Positions 27,695-36,988 of a stretch of 64,000 nucleotides of DNA are shown here, in pieces (position 1 is the first letter of the stretch; each line of letters opens with the position of its first letter). A program made the position numbers and the translations under genes. The stretch is from an uncultured Gammaproteobacteria bacterium (GTDB lineage Bacteria; Pseudomonadota; Gammaproteobacteria; Pseudomonadales; Azotimanducaceae), in the NCBI GenBank assembly GCA_913050215.1, contig CAJXBG010000005.1, positions 1 to 64,000 on the forward strand, read 5' to 3'. Below the pieces are notes generated by a model, which worked only from the letters and a program-made list of their open reading frames with translations, had not been told where the DNA came from and did not search any database.

Positions 27695-28762
27695 CTAAAT
27701 TCTTCTCATGTGTCTATTGAACTGATCTAACGCCCTACCCCACACTCCCTTCGTTGGCTCGTCGAGCGTCAATAGCGCCTGAACTAACTGATGAGAATAA
27801 TCTTGGCTAGATTCGAGTGGTAACATTGAGGGTAGATGGTCTATCGCGATGATATCAAGGGGCGGATCTTCTATGGGCAGACTAATCACTGGCTCTTCAA
27901 AGGTCGTACATCGGTGGTATATCGGTATCGGGTTATAGAGACTTTCGGGGTCACAACTAACATCTACAATGACCGATAACACCCTGTCCTCGTTGGCAAT
28001 ATCTTTCTTAGTAATAAATTGGGGACAATCTTCATTTGCTAAAATGCAGTTGACAAACAAATTATGTTGTTGAAGCTCCGGAAATGGACCGCCACTTGCA
28101 GTTTCGGCCATGTCCCACTTGCTAACAGTTAGTCCTAGTTCATTGGCAAGATTTACTGCGCCACGACCAGATCTGCCAAGCGCTCCCATCACAATCATGT
28201 TCGGCAGTTCATCGCACTGAGTCAGTGCTGATTTGAGAGCTTCAATAAGCAAATCAACATTGGGAAAACTTCCTAGCTTAGCAAGTGAAGGATTGTCTCC
28301 TCGATTTTGCCCGCACCATGACATTACGCCCGTGGCAGCGCCTGCAAATCCAGCCCAATAGCCAAAAGCAGCAACGCGGCGATTATTTTCATCAACCAGA
28401 CACTCCAGATCATATAGCACGCCCCCGCCCGCTCTGTATCGACCCAGCGTTTGATGCCAGCCCGGCTGATCTTTATAGACGTGGCCAAAATAGATATGTC
28501 GATGTTGAAGCTCAATATTCTCATCTGGTAGTTCTTTTACGCCAAGAATGAAACATTCATTGGGCGCAGACCGCCAACTTCCTTCCGTCGCAGATAAACA
28601 CCCAACAGCCTCATACTCTGCCAGCGGAATAGCCCGTTGATCAGACGCTTCGACCGTAATAGTAAATCCATCAGCAATCAGTCTCGCCGCATCTTTGGGC
28701 GTAACCGCAACGCGACGTTCGTTTGGTTTACTTTCTGCGCGCAGCCAGATATGCGTGGTCAT
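27695..28762 (-). CDS. Saccharopine dehydrogenase (NAD+, L-lysine forming), Lys1-like
   Basis: The 355-residue enzyme resembles yeast Lys1 along its length. It shares LRAESKPNERRVAVTP at the N-terminus, GVKELP with Lys76 and FGHVYKDQPGW with His94 (the catalytic pair of the family), and RRVAAFGYWAGFAGAA. It also has MGALGRSGRGAVNLA (NAD loop), KWDMAETASGGPF, VDVSCDP and AIDHLPSMLP. It interconverts saccharopine with lysine plus 2-oxoglutarate. The ATG at 28762 has GAGGATT upstream; the frame stays open 41 codons further but that part overlaps the next gene. No saccharopine reductase or aminoadipate reductase is in the window, so the direction is unknown. Confidence 0.9.
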   Translation of the reverse strand: MTTHIWLRAESKPNERRVAVTPKDAARLIADGFTITVEASDQRAIPLAEYEAVGCLSATEGSWRSAPNECFILGVKELPDENIELQHRHIYFGHVYKDQPGWHQTLGRYRAGGGVLYDLECLVDENNRRVAAFGYWAGFAGAATGVMSWCGQNRGDNPSLAKLGSFPNVDLLIEALKSALTQCDELPNMIVMGALGRSGRGAVNLANELGLTVSKWDMAETASGGPFPELQQHNLFVNCILANEDCPQFITKKDIANEDRVLSVIVDVSCDPESLYNPIPIYHRCTTFEEPVISLPIEDPPLDIIAIDHLPSMLPLESSQDYSHQLVQALLTLDEPTKGVWGRALDQFNRHMRRI

Positions 28763-28829
28763 AGGGTAATCCTCAATGATTTTGAGCTTTTCGTTGAGCA
28801 ATGAGCATGCATAGGAAACTAAGGATAAA

Positions 28830-29261
28830 TCAGGTGGGTTGCTTCGGGTTGTTCCAAATATCTCTTGTGATCTTCCACTCACCATCGAGCTGCTTACGTA
28901 AAATCCACACGTGCCTGCTAACGGATCTTAGAGGGGGCGCAGACCCGTCATTTTTAGCTCGAAGATAACCATCAAAACTGACCCTGACATAAGCCATATC
29001 ATCGACTACTTGGAGCTCTTCAATAGCGGTTTCCTGATCAAAGCGGAATTTTTTTGTGAAACGATAAAAAGTCTTGGCTTCCTCTTTACCTACATCCTTG
29101 AAATTGGAAGGCATCATCCAAACTGCGTCGTCGGTAAATAGATTGAAATAAGGAGAAAAGTCATCCGAGCGGATAACCCTAAGCGCTTCAAGAATTAGCT
29201 TACTGACTTTGTTATAGTCTTCAGAGGGGTTAGAGACCTTGAAAAGCGCTGGAGGCGACAT
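28830..29261 (-). CDS. SnoaL-like / NTF2-fold protein
   Basis: This 143-residue protein (147 from a GTG at 29273) has the NTF2-like cone pattern: helix SKLILEALRVI, then DFSPYFNLFTDDAVWMMP, a KFRFDQETAIEELQVVDDMAYVR strand pair and RHVWILRKQLDGEWKITRDIW. Such domains occur as ketosteroid-isomerase-like enzymes, SnoaL cyclases or ring-hydroxylase beta subunits, and as proteins of unknown role. It is first in the leftward cluster with saccharopine dehydrogenase 67 bases downstream. No clear ribosome site marks either start. Confidence 0.75.
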   Translation of the reverse strand: MSPPALFKVSNPSEDYNKVSKLILEALRVIRSDDFSPYFNLFTDDAVWMMPSNFKDVGKEEAKTFYRFTKKFRFDQETAIEELQVVDDMAYVRVSFDGYLRAKNDGSAPPLRSVSRHVWILRKQLDGEWKITRDIWNNPKQPT

Positions 29262-29611
29262 AGGTTTGATCACTATATTCTCGGACGATCGATATTACTC
29301 CCCTAAATCGAATAATCAAGTGAATCGGGCTCGTTTTAAGCGCTGAACCCGCGGCTTTACGGCTGTTTGGCCGTAAAAGTGACATTATCTCTATCGTGTA
29401 GCACCTATTACGTACGCAACTGATTAGAATATGTTGTGTGCAGAAACTTGCAGCGACAATTTGTGACGGGGTTCACAACACATTGACCGAAATTAGATCA
29501 AAATAGCCCTATCGTGCTACTTTATAGCTTCGCACTCTAAAGTTGAGCAACTCCCGTTCGCGCCAACCTGCGCATAAAAAGGGTATAAGCACCCCCGGTT
29601 AAACTGAGACT
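29262..29611. other. Divergent intergenic region with a strong inverted repeat
   Basis: About 350 bases without a gene. TTTACGGC (29356-29363) and GCCGTAAA (29370-29377) form a perfect 8-bp stem with a 6-nt loop, without a following T-run. A weaker inverted pair built on TGTTGTG and CACAACA lies at about 29432 and 29472. Either could be a regulatory site for the divergent SnoaL-like and MBL genes. Confidence 0.4.
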
Positions 29612-30451
29612 ATGAGAATGAACGTTACTTCCAAAGCGAATCTAGGGCTCACCAACGACGGTGAATTATCACTTTTTTTTATTGGTGTTGGTTCAGCGTT
29701 CTCAAAAAATCTAAACCAAACCAACGCCCTGATTGTTAAGGGAGATGATCACCTTCTCATTGATTGTGGCACCAGATGCTCACAGTCCTTGCATGAGTAC
29801 GGTATTCCCATCACCGGCATTCAAAACTTTCTCATCACGCACAGTCACGCGGATCATATCGGTGGACTCGAAGAAGTGCACTTACATGGTCGTTATGTAC
29901 AGAACAAAAAGCCAAACATGGTTATCGCACCGGAATATGAACAGTTACTCTGGTCACAATCGTTGAGGGGTGGCTCTGAAATGTCTGAATCGACGCCGCT
30001 CAAATTTCGGGATCTTTGGCATGTTATCGAACCCAAATGTGTGGTGCGTGGAGGGCGTGATACCTGGGAAGCGAATGTCGGGTCTATCAACATCAAACTT
30101 CCACGTACCATGCACTATCCTGATACCGCACCCAGCTGGAGGGAGTCGTTCTGGAGTACGGGGGTAATTATTGACGACAAACTCCTGTTTACATCCGATA
30201 CTAGATTTGATCCGGAGTTTCTAGAAACCTTCGACCGAGAGTTCAATTTCGACTTTATCTTTCACGACTGCCAACTGTTTACTGGAGGAGTACATTCCTC
30301 AATCGAAGAACTGATGACCTTGCCCGCTGAGCTGAAACGCAAAATCTTACTCATGCACTACGGGGACAATTGGAAAGATTTTGAAAAAGTTGGAATAGAC
30401 GCTGGATTTCATGCTTGGGTGAAACAAGGCCATACCTACACCATCGAGTGA
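29612..30451 (+). CDS. Metallo-beta-lactamase-fold hydrolase (RNase Z-like group)
   Basis: This is a 279-residue MBL-fold protein. The signature THSHADHIGG (His77, His79, Asp81, His82) is followed by further metal ligands in RTMHYPDT and LLFTSDTRFD and a late LLMHYGDNW. This layout is that of the cytosolic RNase Z/ElaC-like and cyclic-nucleotide phosphodiesterase-like group rather than beta-lactamases. It lacks the long exosite of true tRNase Z, so a tRNA-processing role is not claimed. The ribosome site is weak; a second ATG lies two codons in. A 113-base gap separates it from the next rightward gene. Confidence 0.82.
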   Translation: MRMNVTSKANLGLTNDGELSLFFIGVGSAFSKNLNQTNALIVKGDDHLLIDCGTRCSQSLHEYGIPITGIQNFLITHSHADHIGGLEEVHLHGRYVQNKKPNMVIAPEYEQLLWSQSLRGGSEMSESTPLKFRDLWHVIEPKCVVRGGRDTWEANVGSINIKLPRTMHYPDTAPSWRESFWSTGVIIDDKLLFTSDTRFDPEFLETFDREFNFDFIFHDCQLFTGGVHSSIEELMTLPAELKRKILLMHYGDNWKDFEKVGIDAGFHAWVKQGHTYTIE

Positions 30452-30564
30452 CTATTTTTTTCCAGCATCAAGCTTTGCCAATCGCTTTTTGTAAAAAACC
30501 CATGAGTATGATTTACTCCTTTCCTCTTTTTTCACCCTAAATATTCAAGCTAAGGAGAAACAAT

Positions 30565-31452
30565 ATGGGTCAATTAGACGGAAAAGTAGCCATCGTTACC
30601 GGTGCAGGTGGAGGTCTCGGTGAGGCTCACGCTCTACTACTCGCTAAAGAGGGAGCATCCGTTGTTGTCAACGACCTAGGTGGTTCCCGTGATGGTAGCG
30701 GTGAAGGTCAAAATATGGCCGATGCGGTCGTTGAAAAAATTAAGGCTGCGGGAGGCAAGGCTGTTGCAAATTATGGCAATGTCACCAGTGAGGACGACGT
30801 TAATGCACTGATCAAGACTGCCGTCGATGAATTTGGCAAGCTCGATTTCCTCATTGCAAATGCTGGAATTCTGCGCGACAAGTCATTTAAAAACATGACA
30901 AACGACATGTGGGATATCGTTATCAACGTTCACCTACGAGGCACCTATCTTTGCGTTAAGGCAGCTTACGATCAGATGATCGAGCAGGGTCACGGTGGTA
31001 GCATTGTTGTCACAAGCTCGACTTCAGGGCTGCTAGGCAACTTTGGTCAATCCAACTATGGCGCAGCCAAAGCAGGTATTGCTGGTTTGGCCAGGTGCTT
31101 ATTTCAGGAAGGACTGAAATATGGCATTCGGGTAAACATCCTAGCGCCCGCTGCTTGGTCAAGAATGACCTCGGATATTTTTCCGGAAGGACAAAATATG
31201 GAAGAACTTCTTTCACCAGCAAAAGTCTCGCCCGTCGTAGTGTGGCTCGGTTCCGATCAGGCCAAAGACGTTACCGGTCGAACCTTTTTGGTTCAGGGTA
31301 ATTCAGTGACCTTACTTTCTTGGCAATCCCATATGCTTGCCACGAAAGGTAATGACGAAGCAGCATGGTCAGTTGCAGACGTCGGTGACTCTGTGCTGGA
31401 GAACTTTGAAAACTGGCCAAAGGGACCTCAGCCAACGCCAAGGGAGTTCTAG
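30565..31452 (+). CDS. Short-chain dehydrogenase, (3R)-hydroxyacyl-CoA dehydrogenase-like
   Basis: The 295-residue SDR has the NAD(P) loop VTGAGGGLGEA (about 11-21), the NANAGILRDKSF-type block near 98-108, Ser151-154 (VVTSSTSG), and catalytic Tyr165 and Lys169 in NYGAAKAG. The NDLGGSRDGSGEG insert after the second strand is characteristic of the dehydrogenase module of peroxisomal multifunctional enzyme 2 and its bacterial stand-alone relatives, which act on (3R)-hydroxyacyl-CoA. AAGGAG lies 8 bases before the ATG. A clear terminator follows. Confidence 0.88.
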   Translation: MGQLDGKVAIVTGAGGGLGEAHALLLAKEGASVVVNDLGGSRDGSGEGQNMADAVVEKIKAAGGKAVANYGNVTSEDDVNALIKTAVDEFGKLDFLIANAGILRDKSFKNMTNDMWDIVINVHLRGTYLCVKAAYDQMIEQGHGGSIVVTSSTSGLLGNFGQSNYGAAKAGIAGLARCLFQEGLKYGIRVNILAPAAWSRMTSDIFPEGQNMEELLSPAKVSPVVVWLGSDQAKDVTGRTFLVQGNSVTLLSWQSHMLATKGNDEAAWSVADVGDSVLENFENWPKGPQPTPREF

Positions 31453-31487
31453 CACTAGACTGGCCTTAAACATCAGCAACATGAAAG

Positions 31488-31512
31488 AGGCAGCTTTGGC
31501 TGCCTTTTTTTT
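31488..31512 (+). terminator. Rho-independent terminator of the SDR gene
   Basis: AGGCAGC, a short TTTG loop, and GCTGCCT followed by eight Ts form a canonical terminator 36 bases after the SDR stop codon, reading rightward. Confidence 0.92.
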
Positions 31513-31647
31513 GCCTGGTGATTAATCCTGAAGTTCAATCATCCTCGCGCGATATCATTTTCGAGCCGAGAAATTTGCCTATCAGATGATCACGAGCATC
31601 CACTTTTTAACGGACAGATGAGCAGTCAGGACGTAAAGCGCGAGTAG

Positions 31648-33240
31648 CTATTCCACAACCCTTGCAAAAGTATAATCTGGGTCTGGACCGAGCACACGTC
31701 TAACAACACCTTTCAGCTTTGGATGTTGTACATAGGCGGAACCCGTTTCAGCAAGCGGAAGCACCGGCACATCCTCGATAATTATTTTTTGAAGTTTATC
31801 CGCAGCACTCATTCTAGTTCTGGCATCATTGGAAGTTAGCAAGACCTCTAGCCAACGATCATATTCCGGATTGCTATAGCCTCCGGCGTTGTTTGCATTA
31901 TAGGAAGCCAACAGGTCGGCATAGGTGACCACATCGTCAAAGTCGGGGTACCAGCTCGCCAAAGAAATATCAAAATCGCCTCGCTGAATTTTGACGAGAT
32001 ACTGTTTGAATGTTTGTTGGTCAACCTTTAAGTCAAGATCTAACGCCTGCTTTAAACGTCCCTGAATAAACTCTGCTATTCTCGCGCCGGTTGGAGAGGT
32101 TGTGCTCAAAATAGTTATAGACGGCATTTTTTCAACGCCCAAACTCAGCTTCACTTCTTGCACCAACCGGCGCGCTTTTTCCACATTCATTTGTACGGGT
32201 TTAATGGGATATTCCTGAGTGAACTTGCCGTCAACCCCGTTGAGCCAACCAGGGAAAAAGGAATATGCAGGTTTATAACCCGGAATCCCGATCACCTTAT
32301 TGACGAACTCATCAGGATCAATGACTAAGCGAATCGCCTGCCTGAGCTTTTTTTGTCCTGTCACCATTTCTGACTTGGTGTTAAAACGAATGTAAGCCAT
32401 GCCACCCGATACAAACGATTTCATTCTTAACTGCTGACTTGCTGCATCTGCAACCGTATCGGCACCCAAACGAGCAAGCGCAATTCGATCATCGCGAAAC
32501 AGGTTCAAACGCGTTCGATTATCCGCGGTGATATATCCAACATGTAACTCGTTAAGCTTGATGGCGCTACGGTTCCAGTATGAAGGGTTCTTTATCAGTG
32601 TCATCTCCGCATCATGGACCCAGCTTGATAACTTAAAAGGGCCGTTGTACAGAAGATTTGAGACCTCCGCACCATATCGTTCACCCTGAGCTTCGTAAAA
32701 AGTTTGCTTTATCGGATAAAATACAGCGTGGTTCATTACGGTAACGCAATAACCGCAGGGCCGTTCCAGATCCACCTTAAGCGTGAAGTCATCAACCGCT
32801 GTAATGCCCAATGCCGAGAGCGGCAACTTTCCTGCCTGAATTTTTTTCGCATTTTTAATCGGGTCCATGATCGAGGCATAAGGAGACGCAACATCAGGGT
32901 TGTTCATCTGACGCCAGCTGAAAACGAAGTCGTGAGCGGTGACAGCAGAACCATCACTCCAACGGGCGTTTTTACGCAGATTGAACCGAATGGTGCGATC
33001 TTTTTGAACCCAGTCGGTTGCGATGCCAGGTACCAGCTTACCTCTTCTGTCATAGCGAACCAGACCTTCGGTAACATGTCCCAATACAAAAAAACTGACC
33101 AAATCGACCGTCTGCAGGCTGTTCAGGTTCGGCGGCTCTTGAGTGAGTGCGATCGTCACTGATTGACGCTCATAATCTACCGAGGCTGGAAACCCCGTTG
33201 TGCTAAAAAAGAAGAGCATCCAAAGAAAGAAATATTTCAT
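31648..33240 (-). CDS. Peptide/oligopeptide ABC transporter substrate-binding protein (SBP family 5)
   Basis: The protein has 530 residues, with a Sec signal peptide of about 19 residues (MKYFFLWMLFFF, cleavage after PAS). The mature protein has the family 5 binding-protein pattern: LTQEPPNLNSLQTVD, EGLVRYDRRGKLVPGIATDW, the RFNLRKNARWSDGSAVTAHDFVFSW region (about 80-105) and a late DFDISLASWYPDFDD. It should be periplasmic and bind a peptide-like solute. No permease or ATPase gene accompanies it, so it is an orphan or works with a transporter elsewhere. Confidence 0.88.
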   Translation of the reverse strand: MKYFFLWMLFFFSTTGFPASVDYERQSVTIALTQEPPNLNSLQTVDLVSFFVLGHVTEGLVRYDRRGKLVPGIATDWVQKDRTIRFNLRKNARWSDGSAVTAHDFVFSWRQMNNPDVASPYASIMDPIKNAKKIQAGKLPLSALGITAVDDFTLKVDLERPCGYCVTVMNHAVFYPIKQTFYEAQGERYGAEVSNLLYNGPFKLSSWVHDAEMTLIKNPSYWNRSAIKLNELHVGYITADNRTRLNLFRDDRIALARLGADTVADAASQQLRMKSFVSGGMAYIRFNTKSEMVTGQKKLRQAIRLVIDPDEFVNKVIGIPGYKPAYSFFPGWLNGVDGKFTQEYPIKPVQMNVEKARRLVQEVKLSLGVEKMPSITILSTTSPTGARIAEFIQGRLKQALDLDLKVDQQTFKQYLVKIQRGDFDISLASWYPDFDDVVTYADLLASYNANNAGGYSNPEYDRWLEVLLTSNDARTRMSAADKLQKIIIEDVPVLPLAETGSAYVQHPKLKGVVRRVLGPDPDYTFARVVE

Positions 33241-33565
33241 TTAACAAACCTAATAGAGACAGGCAGCAATTGTGCCACGGGCACGAGTGATAATCAGTTC
33301 TTTCAGCTGCTGTCCGATCTGACTGGCTTATAAAAGCCAGAAGAAGCTCAAGCGAACCTGTCTCAGGGACTGCAAAAAACAGTCGATACGCAAGTAAAGG
33401 CCTTATTTAGATGCGATAAAAAAGTCTGTAAAGCACTAGGTTCAAGGCGATAACCGGCCCATCTGGCACCTTGCTATGTTCAATTGCTCGCGCAGCTGCC
33501 GTCGACTTGAGCGACCGTTGAGAAGGGTCTAAAGTAGTGACTTCTCTCTAACAGATCATATTCTT
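33241..33565. other. Divergent intergenic region
   Basis: About 325 bases lie between the binding-protein gene and the P450 operon. CTGGCTT-ATAA-AAGCCAG (33323-33340) is a perfect 7-bp stem with a 4-nt loop, and GACTG/CAGTC around an A-rich loop lies at about 33367-33383. No T-run follows either, so they may be regulatory. No promoter was identified with confidence. Confidence 0.4.
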
Positions 33566-34819
33566 ATGTTCGATTACAGAAGTGCGACCAAAGATACTGC
33601 TCAGGGTTTTGCCGACTCGGCAGACCTTGGTGAACTCGACGTTTCAAACCACTTCCTGTTCCAGCAGGATGCGATTTGGCCTTTTTTTGACCGTCTTCGT
33701 CAGGAAGACCCTGTGCACTATCATTCAGACTCTCGCTATGGCCCTTTTTGGTCAGTTACTAGCCACGCTGCGATCAAAGAAGTCGATTCAGATCACAAAC
33801 GATTTTCCAGCGCTAAGGGGATCGGGATTCTAGACAGTCCCGGAGCGGAATCCTCTTCCTTTATTTCCATGGATCCGCCAAAACACGACACTCAACGCGC
33901 GACGGTCTCGCCAGTGGTGGCACCGCCAAATCTTGCAAAGATGGAAGGCCTAATTCGTTCACGGGTAATAGATATCCTCGATGGGCTGCCGATTGGTGAA
34001 ACGTTCAATTGGGTAGACCGTGTTTCAATCGAACTGACGACTCGTATGCTTGCCACCTTGTTTGATTTCCCTTTTGAGGATCGCAAACTGCTAACGCGTT
34101 GGTCAGACATAGGTACCATAGGGCCGCGGTCAGGTTACATTTCAACTTGGGACGAAGCCGGTGCTGAAATGCAAAAATGCCTCGAGTATTTTCAAAAGTT
34201 GTTTCAACAACGACTAGACCCCTCTCACGAAGGCTTTGACCTGTTAACGCTGTTGGCACATGACACGGAAACCAGAGATATGCCACCGAGTGAATTTCTT
34301 GGAAACCTGATGCTGCTCATTGTCGGAGGCAACGATACGACGCGAAATTCAATCTCCGGTGGTGTACTCGCACTTAACATGTTTCCGGACCAGTACCAAA
34401 AACTGCGACAAGACCTCAGCCTGATCCCCAACATGGTTGCGGAAATTATTCGTTGGCAAACACCTCTGGCGCATATGCGAAGGACGGCACTTGAAGATGT
34501 CGAATTGCGCGGCAAGTCGATAAAGAAGGGAGACAAAGTTATCATGTGGTACGTTTCTGGTAATCGGGACGCCAGCGTGTTTGAGGATCCAAACAAACTG
34601 ATTATCGATCGCAAGAATGCTCGCCAGCACGTCTCGTTTGGCTTTGGCATACATCGGTGTATGGGGAATCGATTAGCGGAAATGCAGCTACGGGTACTCT
34701 GGGAGGAGATCAGCAAACGCTTCCATAAAGTAGAGGTCGTTGGTCAACCAGAGCGAGTCGTATCAAACTTTGTCAGAGGCTATTCGCAACTGCCCGTTAT
34801 ATTGCATCCGCTAGCGTAA
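33566..34819 (+). CDS. Cytochrome P450, CYP153-type
   Basis: This is a 417-residue soluble bacterial P450. The I-helix motif is VGGNDTTRNS (254-261) and the K-helix ExxR is Glu293-Arg296 (EIIRWQTPLAHMRRTA). The haem loop is HVSFGFGIHRCMGNRLAE with Cys365. The combination of GGNDTTRN, IRWQTPLAHMRRTA and FVRGY near the C-terminus is diagnostic of CYP153, known as terminal hydroxylases of alkanes, fatty acids and related chains. Electron-donor genes (ferredoxin, ferredoxin reductase) usually adjoin CYP153 genes but are missing here. It starts a four-gene rightward operon (gaps of 42, 9 and 15 bases). Confidence 0.92.
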   Translation: MFDYRSATKDTAQGFADSADLGELDVSNHFLFQQDAIWPFFDRLRQEDPVHYHSDSRYGPFWSVTSHAAIKEVDSDHKRFSSAKGIGILDSPGAESSSFISMDPPKHDTQRATVSPVVAPPNLAKMEGLIRSRVIDILDGLPIGETFNWVDRVSIELTTRMLATLFDFPFEDRKLLTRWSDIGTIGPRSGYISTWDEAGAEMQKCLEYFQKLFQQRLDPSHEGFDLLTLLAHDTETRDMPPSEFLGNLMLLIVGGNDTTRNSISGGVLALNMFPDQYQKLRQDLSLIPNMVAEIIRWQTPLAHMRRTALEDVELRGKSIKKGDKVIMWYVSGNRDASVFEDPNKLIIDRKNARQHVSFGFGIHRCMGNRLAEMQLRVLWEEISKRFHKVEVVGQPERVVSNFVRGYSQLPVILHPLA

Positions 34820-34861
34820 AGACGAAAACCAACCACCGCTAATTCATATTGGGAGTTAAAG

Positions 34862-36151
34862 ATGGCTGATCTGCTTGCGATCTCGACTGGCGTCATTGAT
34901 GGTACAACGGCCTCTGACGAAGTCGGGCCACTAAACAGAATCAACTTTAAATTATCCGAGATTGGTGACGGCATTGCGATGGTTGAGGCGTTTTCTCACT
35001 GCATCTTGTTCAAGACCGATGACGGACTGGTCGCTTTTGATACTAGCAGCGTAAATGGCGGTGAACGTGTCGTCAGCGCGATTCGGGGATGGAGCAAGGA
35101 ACGCTTCAATTCGTTAATCTACACCCATGGCCATATTGATCACGTGGGTGGTTGTGGTTTTTTTATGGAAGATGCAACCAACAATCGCCACGATGTGCCT
35201 AATGTCATCGGCCACAAAAATGTATCCGGGCGATTTGACCGCTATAATAAAACCAGCGGTTATAACCTAGCCATCAATCAACGTCAGTTCGGGCAGTTTT
35301 CACGCCGGGGTTATGATATTGCGGATGGCAATATTTTTCTGAACCCAAAATCTCCAAAGCCCAACCTCACCTATAGCGATCAACTTGAACTCACAATCGG
35401 CGGCACCGAGATCGAGCTCAAGCATGCAAAAGGTGAAACCGACGACCATACATGGGCGTGGATTCCCAAACACAAGGCAATTTGCGCGGGAGACTTTTTT
35501 ATTTGGAATTTCCCCAACGCTGGCAATCCGCAAAAAGTGCAGCGGTTTCCGGTTGAGTGGGCTACCGCACTTCGCGCTATGTCGCGCCAAGATGCTGAAC
35601 TATTTTTGCCTGCACATGGTCTGCCGATCGAGGGCAAAGAAAGAATACGACGGGTGCTAAATGAAGTCGCGGACGCGCTCGAGTTTCTCGTCGAGGAAAC
35701 TGTACAACGCATGAATGAAGGCGCACGCCTAGACGAAATTATTCATGAAATTAAAATCGATCCGGCAATTCTCGAGAAACCATATCTCAGACCCACCTAC
35801 GACGAACCCGAGTTTGTTATCCGAAATATCTGGCGTCTGTACGGCGGTTGGTGGGATGGCAATCCTTCGCGCCTTAAGCCTGCTCCGGACGGCACGCTCG
35901 CCCGGGAGTTAGCGAACCTTGCCGGTGGCGCACTGAAAATGGCAGAACGCGCTCAGGAATTGATTGAATCAGACATTCGTTTAGCCTGCCATCTTGTTGA
36001 GATGGCAGCACAGGCAGCACCCTCGAATACAGACATACATATCATACGTGCTGAGGTATACCAGTATCGTCGGAATACCGAAACCTCACTGATGGCCAAG
36101 GGGATATATGGTTCCGCGGCTGGTGAGTCACAGAGCCAGATAGAGGAATAA
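34862..36151 (+). CDS. Alkylsulfatase-like metallo-beta-lactamase protein
   Basis: The 429-residue protein has MBL core THGHIDHVGG (His89, His91, Asp93, His94), then HAKGETDDHTWAWIP and ICAGDFF. These match the dinuclear zinc site of SdsA1/BDS1-type alkyl sulfatases. The central helical dimerisation domain is also present, including VIRNIWRLYGGWWDGNPSRLKPA (about 320-342). The C-terminal SCP2-like lipid-binding domain of full alkyl sulfatases is missing: the chain ends after the helical domain. No signal peptide is seen. GGGAG precedes the ATG. In this operon, hydrolysis of an ester made on a hydroxylated chain is a plausible role. Confidence 0.85.
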   Translation: MADLLAISTGVIDGTTASDEVGPLNRINFKLSEIGDGIAMVEAFSHCILFKTDDGLVAFDTSSVNGGERVVSAIRGWSKERFNSLIYTHGHIDHVGGCGFFMEDATNNRHDVPNVIGHKNVSGRFDRYNKTSGYNLAINQRQFGQFSRRGYDIADGNIFLNPKSPKPNLTYSDQLELTIGGTEIELKHAKGETDDHTWAWIPKHKAICAGDFFIWNFPNAGNPQKVQRFPVEWATALRAMSRQDAELFLPAHGLPIEGKERIRRVLNEVADALEFLVEETVQRMNEGARLDEIIHEIKIDPAILEKPYLRPTYDEPEFVIRNIWRLYGGWWDGNPSRLKPAPDGTLARELANLAGGALKMAERAQELIESDIRLACHLVEMAAQAAPSNTDIHIIRAEVYQYRRNTETSLMAKGIYGSAAGESQSQIEE

Positions 36152-36160
36152 CCTGCGATC

Positions 36161-36973
36161 ATGCAACTATCCCGCTATCTTGAGAGAATTGCCTACAATG
36201 GTCCGCTGAACGTCGATCTCGAAACCCTAAATGGTATTCATCAACACCATCTTCGTGCGATTTCTTATGAGAATCTTGATGTCCAACTCGGCATTCCTTT
36301 GACAACAAATGTTCAAGCGGCCTACCACAAAATCGTAGCGCTGGGTCGCGGTGGCTGGTGCTACGAGATGAATGGGGTCATGGGCTGGGCATTAGAAGAA
36401 ATAGGCTTCGACATCATGCGGATATCCGCCGGCGTCAATCGAAATGAACGAGGCGATGCGGTTGTTGGTTCGCACCTCGTTCTACTGACAGAGCTGGATC
36501 AACCCTACCTTGTTGACGTTGGCTTTGGGGATGGGTTTTTACTGCCAGTGCCTTTGAAAGAAGGGGAATTTTCAGAACGAGGATTCATTTTCAAAATGGA
36601 ACACCTCACCGATGGCTACTGGCGGCTACACAATCATCAATTCGGTGGTGCACCAAACTTTGATTTTAAAACTGAGCCTGCAGACGAGTCTCAGCTCGAA
36701 ACAGTATGTCAAAGCCTGCAGACTGTTGAGCACTCACCTTTTGTTATGACGTTAATTGCACAACGTTTTGTTCAGGATGGATACGAAGTTCAGGTAGGGT
36801 GCACAGGGCGCAAAATCACGTCACGGGGCATTGAAACCAAGGTGCTCAATAGCGCAGAAGCGCTTCAACAGCGCCTGCAAAATGCATTTGAAATCAACGT
36901 GCCGGCAGTAACAGCACTTTGGCCAAAGGTGCTTAAACGACATCAAGCATTATTTCCTGACAACACAGATTAG
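36161..36973 (+). CDS. Arylamine N-acetyltransferase (NAT) family protein
   Basis: This 270-residue NAT has its complete catalytic triad: Cys67 in GRGGWCYEMN, His105 in VVGSHLVLL and Asp119 in YLVDVGFGDG. The N-terminus (YLERIAYNGPL, then ENLDVQLG) and length are normal for bacterial NATs. NATs move acetyl or other acyl groups from CoA to aromatic amines and hydrazines; relatives such as RifF form amide bonds in natural-product assembly. It begins 9 bases after the MBL gene and lies 15 bases before the inositol-oxygenase gene, so co-expression is near certain. Confidence 0.92.
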   Translation: MQLSRYLERIAYNGPLNVDLETLNGIHQHHLRAISYENLDVQLGIPLTTNVQAAYHKIVALGRGGWCYEMNGVMGWALEEIGFDIMRISAGVNRNERGDAVVGSHLVLLTELDQPYLVDVGFGDGFLLPVPLKEGEFSERGFIFKMEHLTDGYWRLHNHQFGGAPNFDFKTEPADESQLETVCQSLQTVEHSPFVMTLIAQRFVQDGYEVQVGCTGRKITSRGIETKVLNSAEALQQRLQNAFEINVPAVTALWPKVLKRHQALFPDNTD

Positions 36974-36988
36974 GTTCGGTACCAGAAA

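Noticed and set aside
28830-29261. Beta subunit of the Rieske oxygenase at 62436
   Set aside because: The fold could fit, but the gene is 33 kb away and clustered with lysine-related enzymes.
29356-29377. Rho-independent terminator
   Set aside because: The stem is perfect, but no T-run follows on either strand and both flanking genes diverge from it.
29612-30451. True tRNase Z (rnz)
   Set aside because: The metal-binding core fits the RNase Z-like group, but the tRNA-clamping exosite is not seen, so only a family-level name is given.
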